Of a stretch of 64,000 bases of DNA, positions 11,880 through 22,184 are shown piece after piece. The stretch is from Gnetum montanum. Its lineage: Eukaryota; Streptophyta; Gnetopsida; Gnetales; Gnetaceae. The translations under genes were made by a program, and so were the position numbers. How positions within the stretch are numbered: the stretch's first letter is position 1; the number at the start of each line of letters is the position of its first letter. The notes under the pieces are model-generated. The model saw only the letters and a list, made by a program, of their open reading frames with translations, did not search any database and had not been told where the DNA came from. Location: contig MNCI01037842.1 in NCBI GenBank assembly GCA_015680685.1, positions 124,001 to 188,000 on the forward strand, written 5' to 3'.

Positions 11880-12473
11880 AGACTTACGATCTTGTTGAGG
11901 ATTTGAAGAAAACCAAAGCTAACATTTCAATGTATGACCTATTACATTTTGACGAAATGAAAGAGTTGGTTCAAGAGATAGCTCATAGATCTAAAACCAA
12001 TAAAGAAAAATCCCCAACCCTTTAAAGGCAAGTTCATCTCATAGAAAGTCCTAACACATTATTAGTACAAAATGTAAACAGTTCCATGATGACCAAGAAA
12101 GAGCAACCTCCTTTCCTAACAACTCTGATTATCTTAGGAAAGAATGTCCACAATTGTTTGATGGATTCTGGAGCAACCACTTCAGGTATGTAAGACTTTA
12201 GGAGAACAAATGATATCACAAATGAAAAATGTGATTCAACTCGATGGTTCCAACGTACTTGTAGTAGGATCATTAAAAGGAGTGAAAGTGCAACTTAAAC
12301 AATACCCTACATTCACAAGTTACATAGATATCCCAGTAGTTGACATGTCACCTACATATAGTGTGCTCTTATCCAAGACTTTTGGAGCCAAGTTTGGGGG
12401 CTTCTTTAGGTCAGATTTCTCAGAGCTATTAATCCCTATCAAAGGAAAATCTAAATACATGACCATACCTTGA
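11880..12473 (+). pseudogene. Element C protease (retropepsin-like) with upstream linker
   Basis: The linker carries Tyr-Asp-Leu-Val-Glu-Asp-Leu-Lys (about 11886), followed by an Ala-Asn-Ile-Ser block that recurs in elements A and B. The catalytic motif Met-Asp-Ser-Gly-Ala-Thr-Thr lies at 12161-12181. Directly after it the frame shifts, and the rest of the protease continues in another frame (12210-12473) with Val-Ile-Gln-Leu-Asp-Gly-Ser and the flap-distal Val-Leu-Leu-Ser motif. Element B has a frame change at the same point. In an active element the protease would cleave the Gag-Pol polyprotein inside the particle; this copy cannot. Confidence 0.8.
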
Positions 12474-12503
12474 GAAGCCTTCTAAAAACAAGTAGTTATA
12501 GCA

Positions 12504-12863
12504 TTGGATCAAAAAAATCAATCTTTGGAAGATCAAAACACTAATATTTATGTTGGGGTTATTGAGATTGAGTGCAGTGAACATGTTGTAAATGACTATG
12601 TGAGTGGAACTACAAAAATAAATCTTGTCTCTCATGTAGATTCCACCCAATCCTATCAAAGTTCTAGAGAAGGTGAAGAAATATATGGAGACACCTTGCC
12701 TTATCAACAACACAATGGATTTCGTCTAAGTAATCCACCACTTTTAGGGGAAAATAAAGATATAAATAAGACCCTACCTCTTAAAACATTTAAAGGTGTG
12801 CTTAACTTTAATGACACATCCATGGAACATTCTCCTAGAAAGGCTATATTCAATGACCCATGA
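12504..12863 (+). pseudogene. Element C post-protease open frame, function unknown
   Basis: A 119-codon open frame, acidic and Asn-rich, without a recognisable domain. It is collinear with 31199-31722 of element B. It occupies the place where element A has its archaeal-type RNase H and RT, so it may be spacer generated around the family's internal deletion. A proline-rich motif (Arg-Leu-Ser-Asn-Pro-Pro) is shared with B. No function is inferred. Confidence 0.6.
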
Positions 12864-12869
12864 AGACCT

Positions 12870-13232
12870 AGACCTATCATTAAAACTTATATCAAACAAA
12901 GACTTGATACAAGAAAGTTAAAGTTATGTCTTGATTTTTATAATCTTAAGCATCAATAAATTGTTAAACAATGTCTTGATAAGAAGTACATTGGTGAAGT
13001 CTTTTAGAAAGGAGACCTAGTCCCAAAAAAAGGTAGAAAATTTGACCAAGAAAAGCTTCAAGGTAAGTTCTCTTCTATGTGGTCGAGCCCATTCCAAGTT
13101 AAGGATGTCATTTGCCCCAATGTATATAAGGTTGCTGATTTGCAAGGACGTAGGTTACATAGAAATTTTAATGCATTTCATTTGAAGCATTTCTACCCAG
13201 GTACCCCACGTGGACACCTGGTAGATTCTTAG
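12870..13232 (+). pseudogene. Element C integrase C-terminal remnant
   Basis: Only the tail of an integrase is left. The pieces read Gly-Asp-Leu-Val-x-x-Lys at about 13011, Trp-Ser-Ser-Pro-Phe-Gln-Val at 13081 (the GPF/Y-type SH3-like region) and Asn-Ala-Phe-His-Leu-Lys at 13172, ending at a stop at 13230-13232. The zinc-binding and DDE catalytic domains are absent, as are RT and RNase H. Stops at about 12957 and 13006 interrupt it. The same tail, in the same position, is found in element B. Confidence 0.75.
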
Positions 13233-14556
13233 TTGCATGCTTTCTTCCTCTTGGCCATGCATTTTATTTGTATATAGTTGCATTTTCATATTTTCTTTGC
13301 ACTTCCATCATTTCTTTCTTGGCAAATTATTTTGATTATGACTTTGCATATGATTTTAATAATCATTATGGTCTTTTGAGTTACTAGGCATTGGGTCATC
13401 AAAACACCATCTAAAAATAATGTGAGTATAATGCTTTATATAATATTTCCTAGTACTATTACCTAAAATATCTTTTATACTATATTTTAATAATACTTTG
13501 ATTTTTCCCAATATTTTTCAAGGTTTTAGTTTCTTTAGTTATGTTGGATTATGGAGCATGAGATTTGTGCTAACTTATTATGTAATCATCATGATCATGT
13601 GAGTGTAGGATAGGTGATGTTGGAGAATGGTTAGCCATAATCACTAGGTGACCTTGGAAAACTTCATTTTCCCTCTCATAAACATTAGCCCTCAGGTGTG
13701 ATGATCCATGGTTACCTTGTGAACAATGGGGTGAAGTGTGTTTATCTCCACTTGAGAACCCTTAGCAACCCAGGAGGTGTACTATGAGGCCATCAAATTG
13801 TAATCAAAGGCACATACACAAGGGTTGAATTGCACCATGGGCAAAGTTCCAAAAGGACCGTGTTCATTGGTAGTGCAGCTAATCAGCTAGACTCGTGTTG
13901 GAATTCCTACCTTAAGAATGAAGTACACCATGAGCAAAGTTTCCTAGAAAAAAAAATAAGAATGAGGACCATGTTCATTGATAGTGTAATAAGTTCTTAA
14001 GTGTGATGAGGTTCAGTAGCTATCCTCACCCTAACCTCCATTTTCGGTTTTAAACCTATTTTCAAAAAAAGAAAAGAAGGCAAATAATCCCTTTTCATCC
14101 ATTTTCTTTCTCAATGTCAAAAAAAAAAAAAACATTTCTAAGGAAAAATCCGAAAGTTGTGGCTAGCCATGATCTAATGTGAGCCTGTCCTCATTAAGTT
14201 TAGTATGGATCTTGTGCTCAAAGTAGTCTACGTGCTATTGACTTTTACTTTGTAAGAATATTGGAAAAGAAATCATAATTATATTTTAATTATATATACA
14301 TAAATGTAGTTAAAATAATAAAATTATATATTTAGAGTTCGATTAAATAAGATGGTGTGGTTTGGGTGGCCTAAGTCTAGTTCTCTTTTGATTATTTGGT
14401 TATTTTAATCATGTTTAGGTTAATATAGTTTACTTTGAAGTTTCCATTTGCTTGTTTTATGATGTTTATGATTTCCTATTTGTTGCATCTCCTTTAAAAA
14501 TTTCATGGTTTTGATGCTCCTTACACTTGCATGCAACTAAAAGTTTGAGGGCTAAA
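13233..14556 (+). other. Element C 3' non-coding region and polypurine tract
   Basis: No open frame of interest. The sequence is collinear with 29564-30879 of element B (for example the AGTGTAGGATAGGTGATGTTGG block at about 13602), so it was part of the transposing unit. The last bases before the LTR, AAAAGTTTGAGGGCTAA (about 14539-14555), are the polypurine tract that primes plus-strand DNA synthesis. In B the tract reads AAAAGTTTGGGGGCTAAG. Confidence 0.7.
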
Positions 14557-15890
14557 TATTGATGTCAACACTCCCATGCTCTCATGGGGTCATGATTATC
14601 AACATATTTATTTATGTCTCTTAATAACCATAGTAAAAATCATGCAAGTAGTGGGTATTTAAACTACTATGTGGTGGTCATTAATGGAAGTGGTTACAGA
14701 CATTAGTGGTAGACGTTTCAAAAGTTACAAACATATTGACCATTTAAACTACTAGGTGGTGGTCATTAATGGCAGCAGTTACAGACATTAGTGGTAGATG
14801 TTTTGTAATCTTCCAAAAGTGAGTTAGTTGTAGAAATATTGAAAAAAATACCTTATTGAGTTTTGTGGGTATTAAAAATATTTTTTTACGAAAGTTATGA
14901 CATAGTAGACACTTAAATTGGAGAACGTGAGCATTGGTATGCAAGAAGTGGTGTCAATTTCTTTAGCCGTTACATGAAACATGGGCATCATTATGGATGA
15001 CTACAAAAACTATAAAATAGGAGGGGGGCTCTTTCTATCAGTTCAAAAAAAGGCTTCTTTCTATAAGTCCAAAAAGGCTTCTTTCTATCAGTCCAAAAGG
15101 GCTCCTTTTTATTAATCCTAAAGGGCTCCTTTCTATTAATCCTAAATGGCTCCTTTCGAGGAGTCCAAAGGGCTTAGGCTATTAGTCTTGAGGGGTAGCT
15201 TCCTCTCCACTAAGTAGTTTTTTCCTCATTTCTTTTCTTTTTTTTTTACAGGCTTCTAGCTGATCTTTGAGGGGTTTCCAAAGTAGGAACCAATGGCTCA
15301 AAATTGGATCCTTGCGGGTCTTCTCAGTGATAGTAGGAGGGTTCTCTCCATCTTCTTTCTATTTGCAACAACAAAGGTAGCATAGCCCATGTGCAGGTCA
15401 TGAGATATGCAATTTTTTTAGGCTGGCAGCTTGTCTCGAAGGTGTAGACATGGGTGAATGATCTTCCTCTCTACGGCAGTTCACAAAAGGCAATAGATAG
15501 CAATAGGCTTTGAGGACCATGGTTGCTACCTTGTGTGGACTGTGGTGGGTAGTCTCTCTTTTTCTCTTTCTCTCTCTCTCCCTCTCTTGTAGTGGTCATA
15601 GTCTTCCTACCCAACAATGGATACCATTAGTAGTCACGGACAGGTAGCATTAGCAAGACTAGGGAAAATTCATTTCTTTTAGTTACTTATTGTATTCTCA
15701 ACTTTGAGATAGTTATTTAATTTAAATTCTAGATTTTTTTTAGTTTATTATTTGCAAAAGGCCATGTAGCCCTCTCTAGTTGAGACTATTCCTAGGTTTT
15801 TGTACCCATACAGGAGGAACCCTATGCAATAGTCTCCTAAAATGAGTTTTCTTTCCCTATGTTGGTGCAACCAAAATTTATGCATCAACA
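14557..15890 (+). repeat. Element C 3' LTR
   Basis: About 1.33 kb, from TATTGATGTCAACA (mutated from TGTTGATG) to TTTATGCATCAACA. It matches the two LTRs of element B (1.12 and 1.16 kb) along its length. TATAAAATAG at 15011-15020 is the likely promoter. The extra length comes mainly from a 24-bp minisatellite at 15027-15170 and a longer pyrimidine tract near 15550-15590. A stretch around 14695-14790 repeats a CATTAATGG-type unit twice. Confidence 0.85.
15027..15170 (+). repeat. 24-bp minisatellite inside the element C LTR, 6 units
   Basis: Units start at 15027, 15052, 15076, 15100, 15124 and 15148, each beginning GGCTCCTTTCTAT or a close variant and ending CCAAA or CTAAA. The array lies just downstream of the TATA box, so it would be transcribed as leader. 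The B LTRs hold fewer copies (about one near 34790, about three near 18290-18390). Confidence 0.85.
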
Positions 15891-16613
15891 GTTTTTTTAT
15901 TCTTGGAAATGGATCAATGACAATCAGCAATGGCAGAGTTGCATGGATGATGATCAACAATCTCAGTAAGAAACCAAGTGTCAACGGTTTTCTTTTTCCT
16001 TTTGCAACAAACTTATGATGGTAGCAAACGTAAGGCTAGAGACAACAACATGTCTACCAAGATGTGACAATGAGATCTGACAGCTTGTTCTCTCTCTCTT
16101 TCTCTATGTTGTGGTGTTACAATAGTTAATAGTAGTAGTTGCAAGCACATGTTCTATAGTCCCATTGTATTTTTGGTGGATGGTACATTCATGGTAGGGT
16201 TCTCCAAATAGGAAAAAATCTCCCTAGCTTGTGCTAGCGATGGGGTGTGTTCTATATATGCATCAGAGATATGTCAGTGGACACCTTTATCCAACCTCTT
16301 CTCTCTCTCTCCCTCATCTAGCAACTACAAGCAGTGTTGGTTGCAATAGCATTTGCAATGGATTGGTGGTGAACGGTGGTAGCAGCTAGGAAGTAGAAAA
16401 AATTTATTTTGATTACCTTTTGTATTCTTGAATTTGAGACACTCATTCCAATTAAAATTCTCATTTTTTTACTATTTTAAAAATGCCACATAGCCCTCTT
16501 CAGCTAAGACTATTCTTAGGTTTCCATACACATACGGGAGGGGCCTTAGGCAATAGTTTTCTTAAATGAGTTTTTTCCAAAATGTTGGTGCAACCAAAAT
16601 TTATGCATCAACA
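15891..16613 (+). repeat. Second, diverged LTR tail of the B/C family
   Basis: The last 350 bases (about 16270-16613) align with the last third of the element C LTR, including TTTGTATTCTTGAATTTGAGA, the ATAGCCCTCT block and the terminal TTTATGCATCAACA. The first half is weakly similar at best. It lies directly against the element C LTR end, so it is either the remains of an older insertion that C entered or a rearranged second LTR. Confidence 0.65.
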
Positions 16614-17560
16614 TATAGGTGGTCTATTTTCTAGGTTTCTACAAAACATATTTGGTAGTCAAGATTCATATGTTATCTTGTGTTGGTTGTCAAATTTGTA
16701 GTATTTCCGCACTAATTAGGGTAGATAATTTTGTGAATTTAAAGTTTGGTTTAACAAGAAACTGCTGATAAATTATTATCCCCAATAATACATATTAAAA
16801 TTTCTCATAATTACTCATAGTTATGTGATGGTACACCAGTGGTTATGTTGATTATCAAGAAATTTTTATGCAAATAGATTGAATATTCTAAAATTTGAAC
16901 GTAACTAGACCAAGTTGTGATGAATTATGAAGTTTGTTCAAAAATGAAATCTAAGATCAGACTACATGTTCAGCTAAAAATACTCAAAGGAAAATCATGA
17001 ATACTAAATTTAAACACCAAACATTCTCTTATAAAAGAAGTAAGAATAAATAGATGTGCACTTTTTAAAAGGAAGAGCATTGTTAAAAAATCCTTATGCC
17101 AGAAAAAATTTTTAAAGAATGAAATTGAGGGATTGGCAATATCATTGAAATTTAAAAGCCGTGTCAAAACCCAAAACCTATCCCTCTTTCCTCTGATCAA
17201 CTAGAATCCTTGAATAATAAAAAATCTTATCCTCTTGGTGCCTTTATTTGGCTAACTTGTGCAGGTGAGCTGATGAATTAATGATAAGATTTATTAATTA
17301 TGAATAACTTAAAATCAGTAAAATATAAAAATCTAAAACTTTAATTTTTACTTATGACCAACGAAGACCCCTTTTACAGAACAAGAATTCTTTTATGGAA
17401 GATTCTCCCGTCCCCCCTTTAATAAACCAAGGAGTTCAATAATTAGTTATGCATGTCTAGCAATTCAATTTGTGGAGTAATTCAAGGTTTCTTAAAAGCT
17501 AAATTATTTGGATTCAATTTGAACCTTGTGATGGGCCTGGTTATTTCAATGGTAGTCAAT
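16614..17560 (+). repeat. Module Z, second copy
   Basis: AT-rich DNA matching 470-1200 in the same order. It represents the host sequence that originally followed module Y at 8010, now separated from it by about 8.6 kb of inserted DNA. No gene is evident. Element B begins immediately after the 5-bp ATAGT at 17561. Confidence 0.5.
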
Positions 17561-17565
17561 ATAGT
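17561..17565. repeat. Target-site duplication of element B (left)
   Basis: ATAGT, identical to 35185-35189 on the other side of the element, as expected for integrase-mediated insertion with a 5-bp stagger. Confidence 0.9.
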
Positions 17566-18588
17566 TGTTGATGCATAACTTTTGGTCACACCAACACTAG
17601 GAAAGAAAACTTGTTTTAGGAGACTATTGCCTAGGGTGCCTCTCGTATGGGTACGAAAACCTAAGAATAGTCTTAGCTAGAGAGGGCTACATGGCTTTTG
17701 AAAATAGTAAACCAAACCAAATAAATCAAAATTTAAATTGAACGAATTTGAACTTAAATTGAATAACTATATCAAAGTTGAGAATACAATAAGTAACTAA
17801 AAAAAATGAGTTTTCCCTAGTCTTGCTGATACTACCGGTTCATGACTACAAACAGTATCCACTATTGGGTAGGAAGACCGTGACCATCACAAGATAGGGA
17901 GAGAGAGAGAGAGAAAGAGAGAAAGAGAGACTACCCATTGTAGTTTGCATAGGGCAACAACCATGGTCCTCAAAGCCTACCATTGTCTATTGCCTTTTGT
18001 GCACTACTGTAGAGAGGAAGATCATCTACCCACGTTTGCACCTCTAAGACAAGTTGTTAGCTCAAAGAAAACCCCATGTCTCATGTCCTACGCATGGGTT
18101 GCACCATGTGCATTTGTTGTGGATAGAAAGAAGAGGGAGAGAACCCTCCTACCATCATCAAGAAGACTTGCAAGGATCTGATTTTGAGTCACTAGCTCCT
18201 GTTTTGGACCCTCTTCAAAAATTAGTTGAGAGCCTTAAAAGAAAAGAAAAGAAAGAAGGAAACTACTACTTAGTAGAGAGGAAGTTGCCCCTCTAGATTG
18301 ATAAAAAGATCCCTTTTGGAAATCACTATTCTAAAGAGGAAGCCCTCCTCAAGACTAATAGAAAGAGCCCTCTTTAGACTGATCATTTTATAGCTATTGT
18401 GGCCATCCATAATGATGCCCATGTTTCATGTACCGACTCCAGAAACCACCACCACTTCTTGTGTAATAATGCCCACTTTCTCCATAACTTTAGAAACATC
18501 TACCACTAATGACTATAACTACTGCCATTAATGATCGTAACCATTGTAACTTCTGAAATGTCTACCACTAGTGTCTATAATTGCTACT
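17566..18588 (-). repeat. Element B 3' LTR, distal part
   Basis: Matches 34065-35040 of the 5' LTR, including the GGTCACACCAACA end, the GAGA-rich tract (17898-17935) and the ATTTTATAGC promoter region (about 18385). It stops at CTACT, where element A begins; the LTR resumes at 29431 with CTACC. Confidence 0.85.
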
Positions 18589-21500
18589 TGTTGGCTATCG
18601 TTTGGGACACAACCGCCAACAAGTGTCCTCGAATAGGATTTAGGTGCTTGCTGGTCTCTAGCAACACCAAAGCCCAGATACCTCCAAATAGACTCAGTAG
18701 TTAATGTGAGTATGTGTGTGTGCTGTTGTGGTATGCGGTTGTGTGTAAACTACAAATGACTTATCTTAAAGAGATTCAGCCAACTTTGCCAAGTATTGTG
18801 AGTTGTTGAGAGTTCCTATTTTGTTCAATTGCCTAGTCTATGAGGTCCTTATAATACCTACTTGTAACAAATAAAATTTTGTAAAAACATTTGAGCATAA
18901 CTCCGTGAATCTACTTCTAATTTTCCCCAAAGAAAGAGATAGTTCCACAAGAAAACTAGAAATAGAGCAAGATTCAATGGAAATAGACAGAAAAGAAAGC
19001 AGATTTGTGTTAAGACCTCAAATTTTTAAACAAGGTAAAATGATATGAGTAAACACTTCACAATAAAGCTATCCAAAATTCAATAACTATGAATTGTTCA
19101 AACTTCCAAGGCTCAAAAAAGCAATTTCTTCAAGAAAATCCTACTATGCTACCAAAAAAGTGCTGCGTAAACTACCATGTACGAGACTGCATTTTGGCTA
19201 GATAATGGATATCAACAATTGCATTCGATAGAACCTTCAAAAGACTTGACAATTTCTAATTGAAATACCACAGAGATTCACTTTTAAGATAAAATAAGCT
19301 ATTCTGGTCCTATCAAAATACCAAAGATTTTCTGAACCCTCTTGACTATTGAATCGTTCAACGGCTTGACTACAAGTAGAGGCTTTCTTACAACAATCTC
19401 AATAGCAGTTCTTATACATTGCACAATAATAAAATTTACTACTAAAATGCACTTAAGGATTTCAAACACAAGCGCTTCTATGGCAAAATTTTAATATAAA
19501 TTTTCTATTGTGCAACAAGAACAATAAGAGCAATCTATAAATCCCAAAATTACTTGTCAAGCATGATACTATCAAAAACACTAGCTAAAAAATTTAAACA
19601 AAATAAAGAACAATAAAAATAACCCATAGGACTATGACCAAGAGGCTGAAATGTTGTCTCTAGCAAGTCATCTTACAAGCAATCTTTCACAATGTCTTCT
19701 TTACAAATCTTCTTCCCAAAATGTCCAAAGTGAGACCCAAAGTGTCCCCAATTGAGAGCTTGTCCAAAAGTCCCCCTTTTTATCTAACCCCTAAAGCCTT
19801 TTTATAGTGTTCAAAGGTAGTTAGACATTCCAAAATATCTTTGCTAACTTCTCTCCCAAATAAGGAAGCTATAACTTGCCCAACAAGTTAGGAGACATTA
19901 CTTACCCAACAAGTTAGGAAGTTGTAACTTGTACATAAATTTAGGAGAAAATCATGCTAACATTGGCATGTGTAAATATTACAAATATTGCTTTTATAAG
20001 CAATAGCCTATATAATAATTTTTTAAAATAAATCGAAGATTCCCAACTTATTTTAATTATTTTATTTAGGATTTTAATTACTATATGTCATTAAGCCCTA
20101 GTAATTTTGATGAAAGTAATTTAGCATTAACTATAATTATCATGGAATTTAGGAATAAAATGGATACTAACTAAATGCCCACTTTAAGTTACACAAATAT
20201 CCCAAAAATTTCTTTTCTCTTTGTCAATGCAATATTTTCAAAGTATCTCTAACACTATGTATGTCTTAATTGATTAATTTTAATTTAATTTCTCTATGTT
20301 ATAGTTTCGGATAATGGTTGAGGGAAACTTTCTTAGAATAGTCGTATCCATAACAGCACTTGCCGTTGTGAAACCCAAGGTATTATTGATGCAGAGCTTA
20401 CGACGGTTCTGTCCTTTGTTTTTCTTTCCCTTCTGCCTTGAATTTCTTGTATTATTTTAAATAGAAAAACAAGTGGTTGTAGCTGCATTTGACATCTGGA
20501 ACAATGTCGTCTCCATTTGTTTCTAACAGAACAATCAAAACAGTAGGCATCGGCAGTGGCATCGGCTTTGGCTTGTTTTAACTAAAGGAGGTAGCATGTT
20601 GATATTACCTTCATCTTCGCAGACAAACATTCATTGCAATTCCAGCGTTCATCAGAAAGGTAACTATTAATAGTGCAGGTCTCCCTGGTTAAGCGTGTAA
20701 CTAGCAACAGCGCCACTGGATGCAGATGCGTTCTTTCTTTCACGACATCGATGGGAGATTGTTTCTTGCACTTGCCATCTGTCTAATTCAAGAACTGTAG
20801 CTTTCCAACCACTATCAACTCTTGCAACTCTTGAAACATGCAGACTATCCAACTTCTATCCTTATGCATCCTAAACAAAATGTTGTTGCGTTCGAAAAGC
20901 TTCACATCCATAGGCATCTGCAATAGCTTGGCCATGAGATATGCGATGTGAAAGGATCTCTGCTTTCACCTTGAACCAGAGCGAGGAGGCTTCCTATTGC
21001 CTCATACGGTGATGGGGCCATAGGTGGGCTATTATGAAAAATGGTAGAAGCAGGATTAATTCCAACATCGTAGTTAAGATTCCTTGCACCGACTTGGATG
21101 CCTCTTTCTTTTGTCATGTTGGTCTTGTTGAAATGCCTTACCACTAAATCAAGTTCCACTTTCGCTCGTTCTATTAATGTGGGGCTTCAAAGAAACTCTG
21201 TGAGCCCACATTTCATGAGAGTTGTAGAGCTTTCAATTTTTCCGGTGATGATTCCCTGTCTGTGCTCTGCATATGCTTCCGGTGCTCATCCATTACCTCG
21301 CCCACGCGTACGTTCAGTTTCTGGCTCTTCCTTTTTTTTCTTGCAGCAGACATAACCCTGAACATCGATAAATTCAAGCACAAGAATAAAATATCACTGA
21401 GATTCAGCATGCCATTGAACACAAATAGCTACTTAATCATCTTCCGGAACTTCGGCAGCCCAACCCTGTGACCAGAAGCATCGATGTTTCAGCCAACAGG

Positions 21501-21987
21501 TTGATCGGCCCACCGCGGTTGATATGAGCTGTAGAAATGGCACGCCTGACCTTCTCCATTGTTTATATTTTCCAGCATCTCCAAACCTTTTCAGACTGAA
21601 GAGCTCTATCCTGCAAATCTTTGAATTATATATTACTTTAAAATATATTCTGCACAATCTTGACATGTTTCAGTCCATCGAATGACCTTCTCCATTGTGC
21701 ATATTTTTCCTAACTTAACCTTGAATTGTGCCTTTCTTTATAATATAGCGCTCTGTACACGTCGTTGTCTTTATTCCTCAGGAATAATTTAACACTTTAA
21801 TTTTGTATCTCGAGAAGGTCTTAACATCATTTTATTTAATAGTGAATAACTTCTCCAAACCATCCATCAACCCATAACCTTAAAGCCACATGTTTATTTC
21901 TAAATTTTCAATCATACATTGTTTTACAAGTTGTCTTTTTCCAGTATCTACTCTTGTTGTTCCATGAAATGGCCAAATGTGCCAACA
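18589..21987 (-). repeat. Element A 3' LTR, about 3.4 kb
   Basis: It starts on the minus strand at 21987 with TGTTGGCACATTTGG, directly after a polypurine tract, and ends at 18589 with GATAGCCAACA. The part 21987-20904 is roughly 90% identical by eye to 29430-28303. A TATA-like TATTATAAAG lies near 21740. Between about 21625 and 20640 it carries a cytochrome P450 fragment. The region 18600-20300 has no recognisable coding sequence. The last 33 bases contain an inner inverted TGTTGGC/GCCAACA pair. Confidence 0.75.
20640..21625 (-). pseudogene. Cytochrome P450 (CYP71-clan-like) fragment inside the element A LTR
   Basis: Minus-strand pieces in three frames keep the P450 order. At about 21620 Lys-Ile-Cys-Arg-Ile-Glu-Leu-Phe-Ser-x-Lys-Arg matches the block after the C-helix. 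At about 21540 Gly-Gly-Pro-Ile-Asn-Leu follows. At about 21420 Phe-Asn-Gly-Met-Leu-Asn-Leu-Ser-Asp is followed by Asp-Glu-His-Arg near 21290. At 20743-20717 VKERTHLHPVALLLV is the K-helix region (its ExxR arginine replaced by His), and Thr-Ile-Asn-Ser-Tyr follows. No I-helix threonine block or haem-binding cysteine loop was found, so the fragment lacks essential parts. Known P450s are haem monooxygenases on the ER membrane; this one cannot function. Its first half recurs in the 5' LTR. Confidence 0.75.
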
Positions 21988-22007
21988 TTTTTGCCCCCTT
22001 TAAAAGC
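21988..22007 (-). other. Element A polypurine tract
   Basis: On the minus strand TTTTAAAGGGGGCAAAAA ends exactly at the LTR start. This is the expected primer for plus-strand synthesis and fixes the LTR boundary at 21987. Confidence 0.85.
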
Positions 22008-22184
22008 TTAAAAATTATGCAAGCCCTTTAAAACTGAATTATACCGAAACTTTTATTGAATTTTTACAGCGGAACAAAAATCTTTTTGCAGGAAAATTCC
22101 CATCAAACATAAGGTTTGATGGTATAAAAACCTCATCCTGGAGAAAAACAACAATAAACTGTACATTAGCAAGTCCTCCATGGA

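Larger units (their letters stand above)
10379..15890 (+). mobile_element. Element C: 5'-truncated non-autonomous Ty3/gypsy retrotransposon
   Basis: In order: leader fragment, gag (10449-11641), linker and protease (about 11880-12473), integrase C-terminal tail (12870-13232), a 1.3-kb non-coding stretch, polypurine tract and one LTR (14557-15890). It has no 5' LTR or primer-binding site. No reverse transcriptase, RNase H or integrase core lies between protease and tail. Element B at 17566-35184 has the same organisation, so the internal deletion is ancestral to the family. C could have moved only with enzymes supplied by a relative such as element A. Many stops show that it is dead. Confidence 0.85.

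Noticed and set aside
17930-18300. ORFs of 78-80 codons with Cys/His/Arg-rich translation
   Set aside because: They lie wholly in the element B LTR, with counterparts at 34322-34624 in the other LTR. No domain; LTR sequence explains them.
21098-21471. Plus-strand ORFs of 69-85 codons
   Set aside because: Antisense to the P450 fragment; no domain on that strand.
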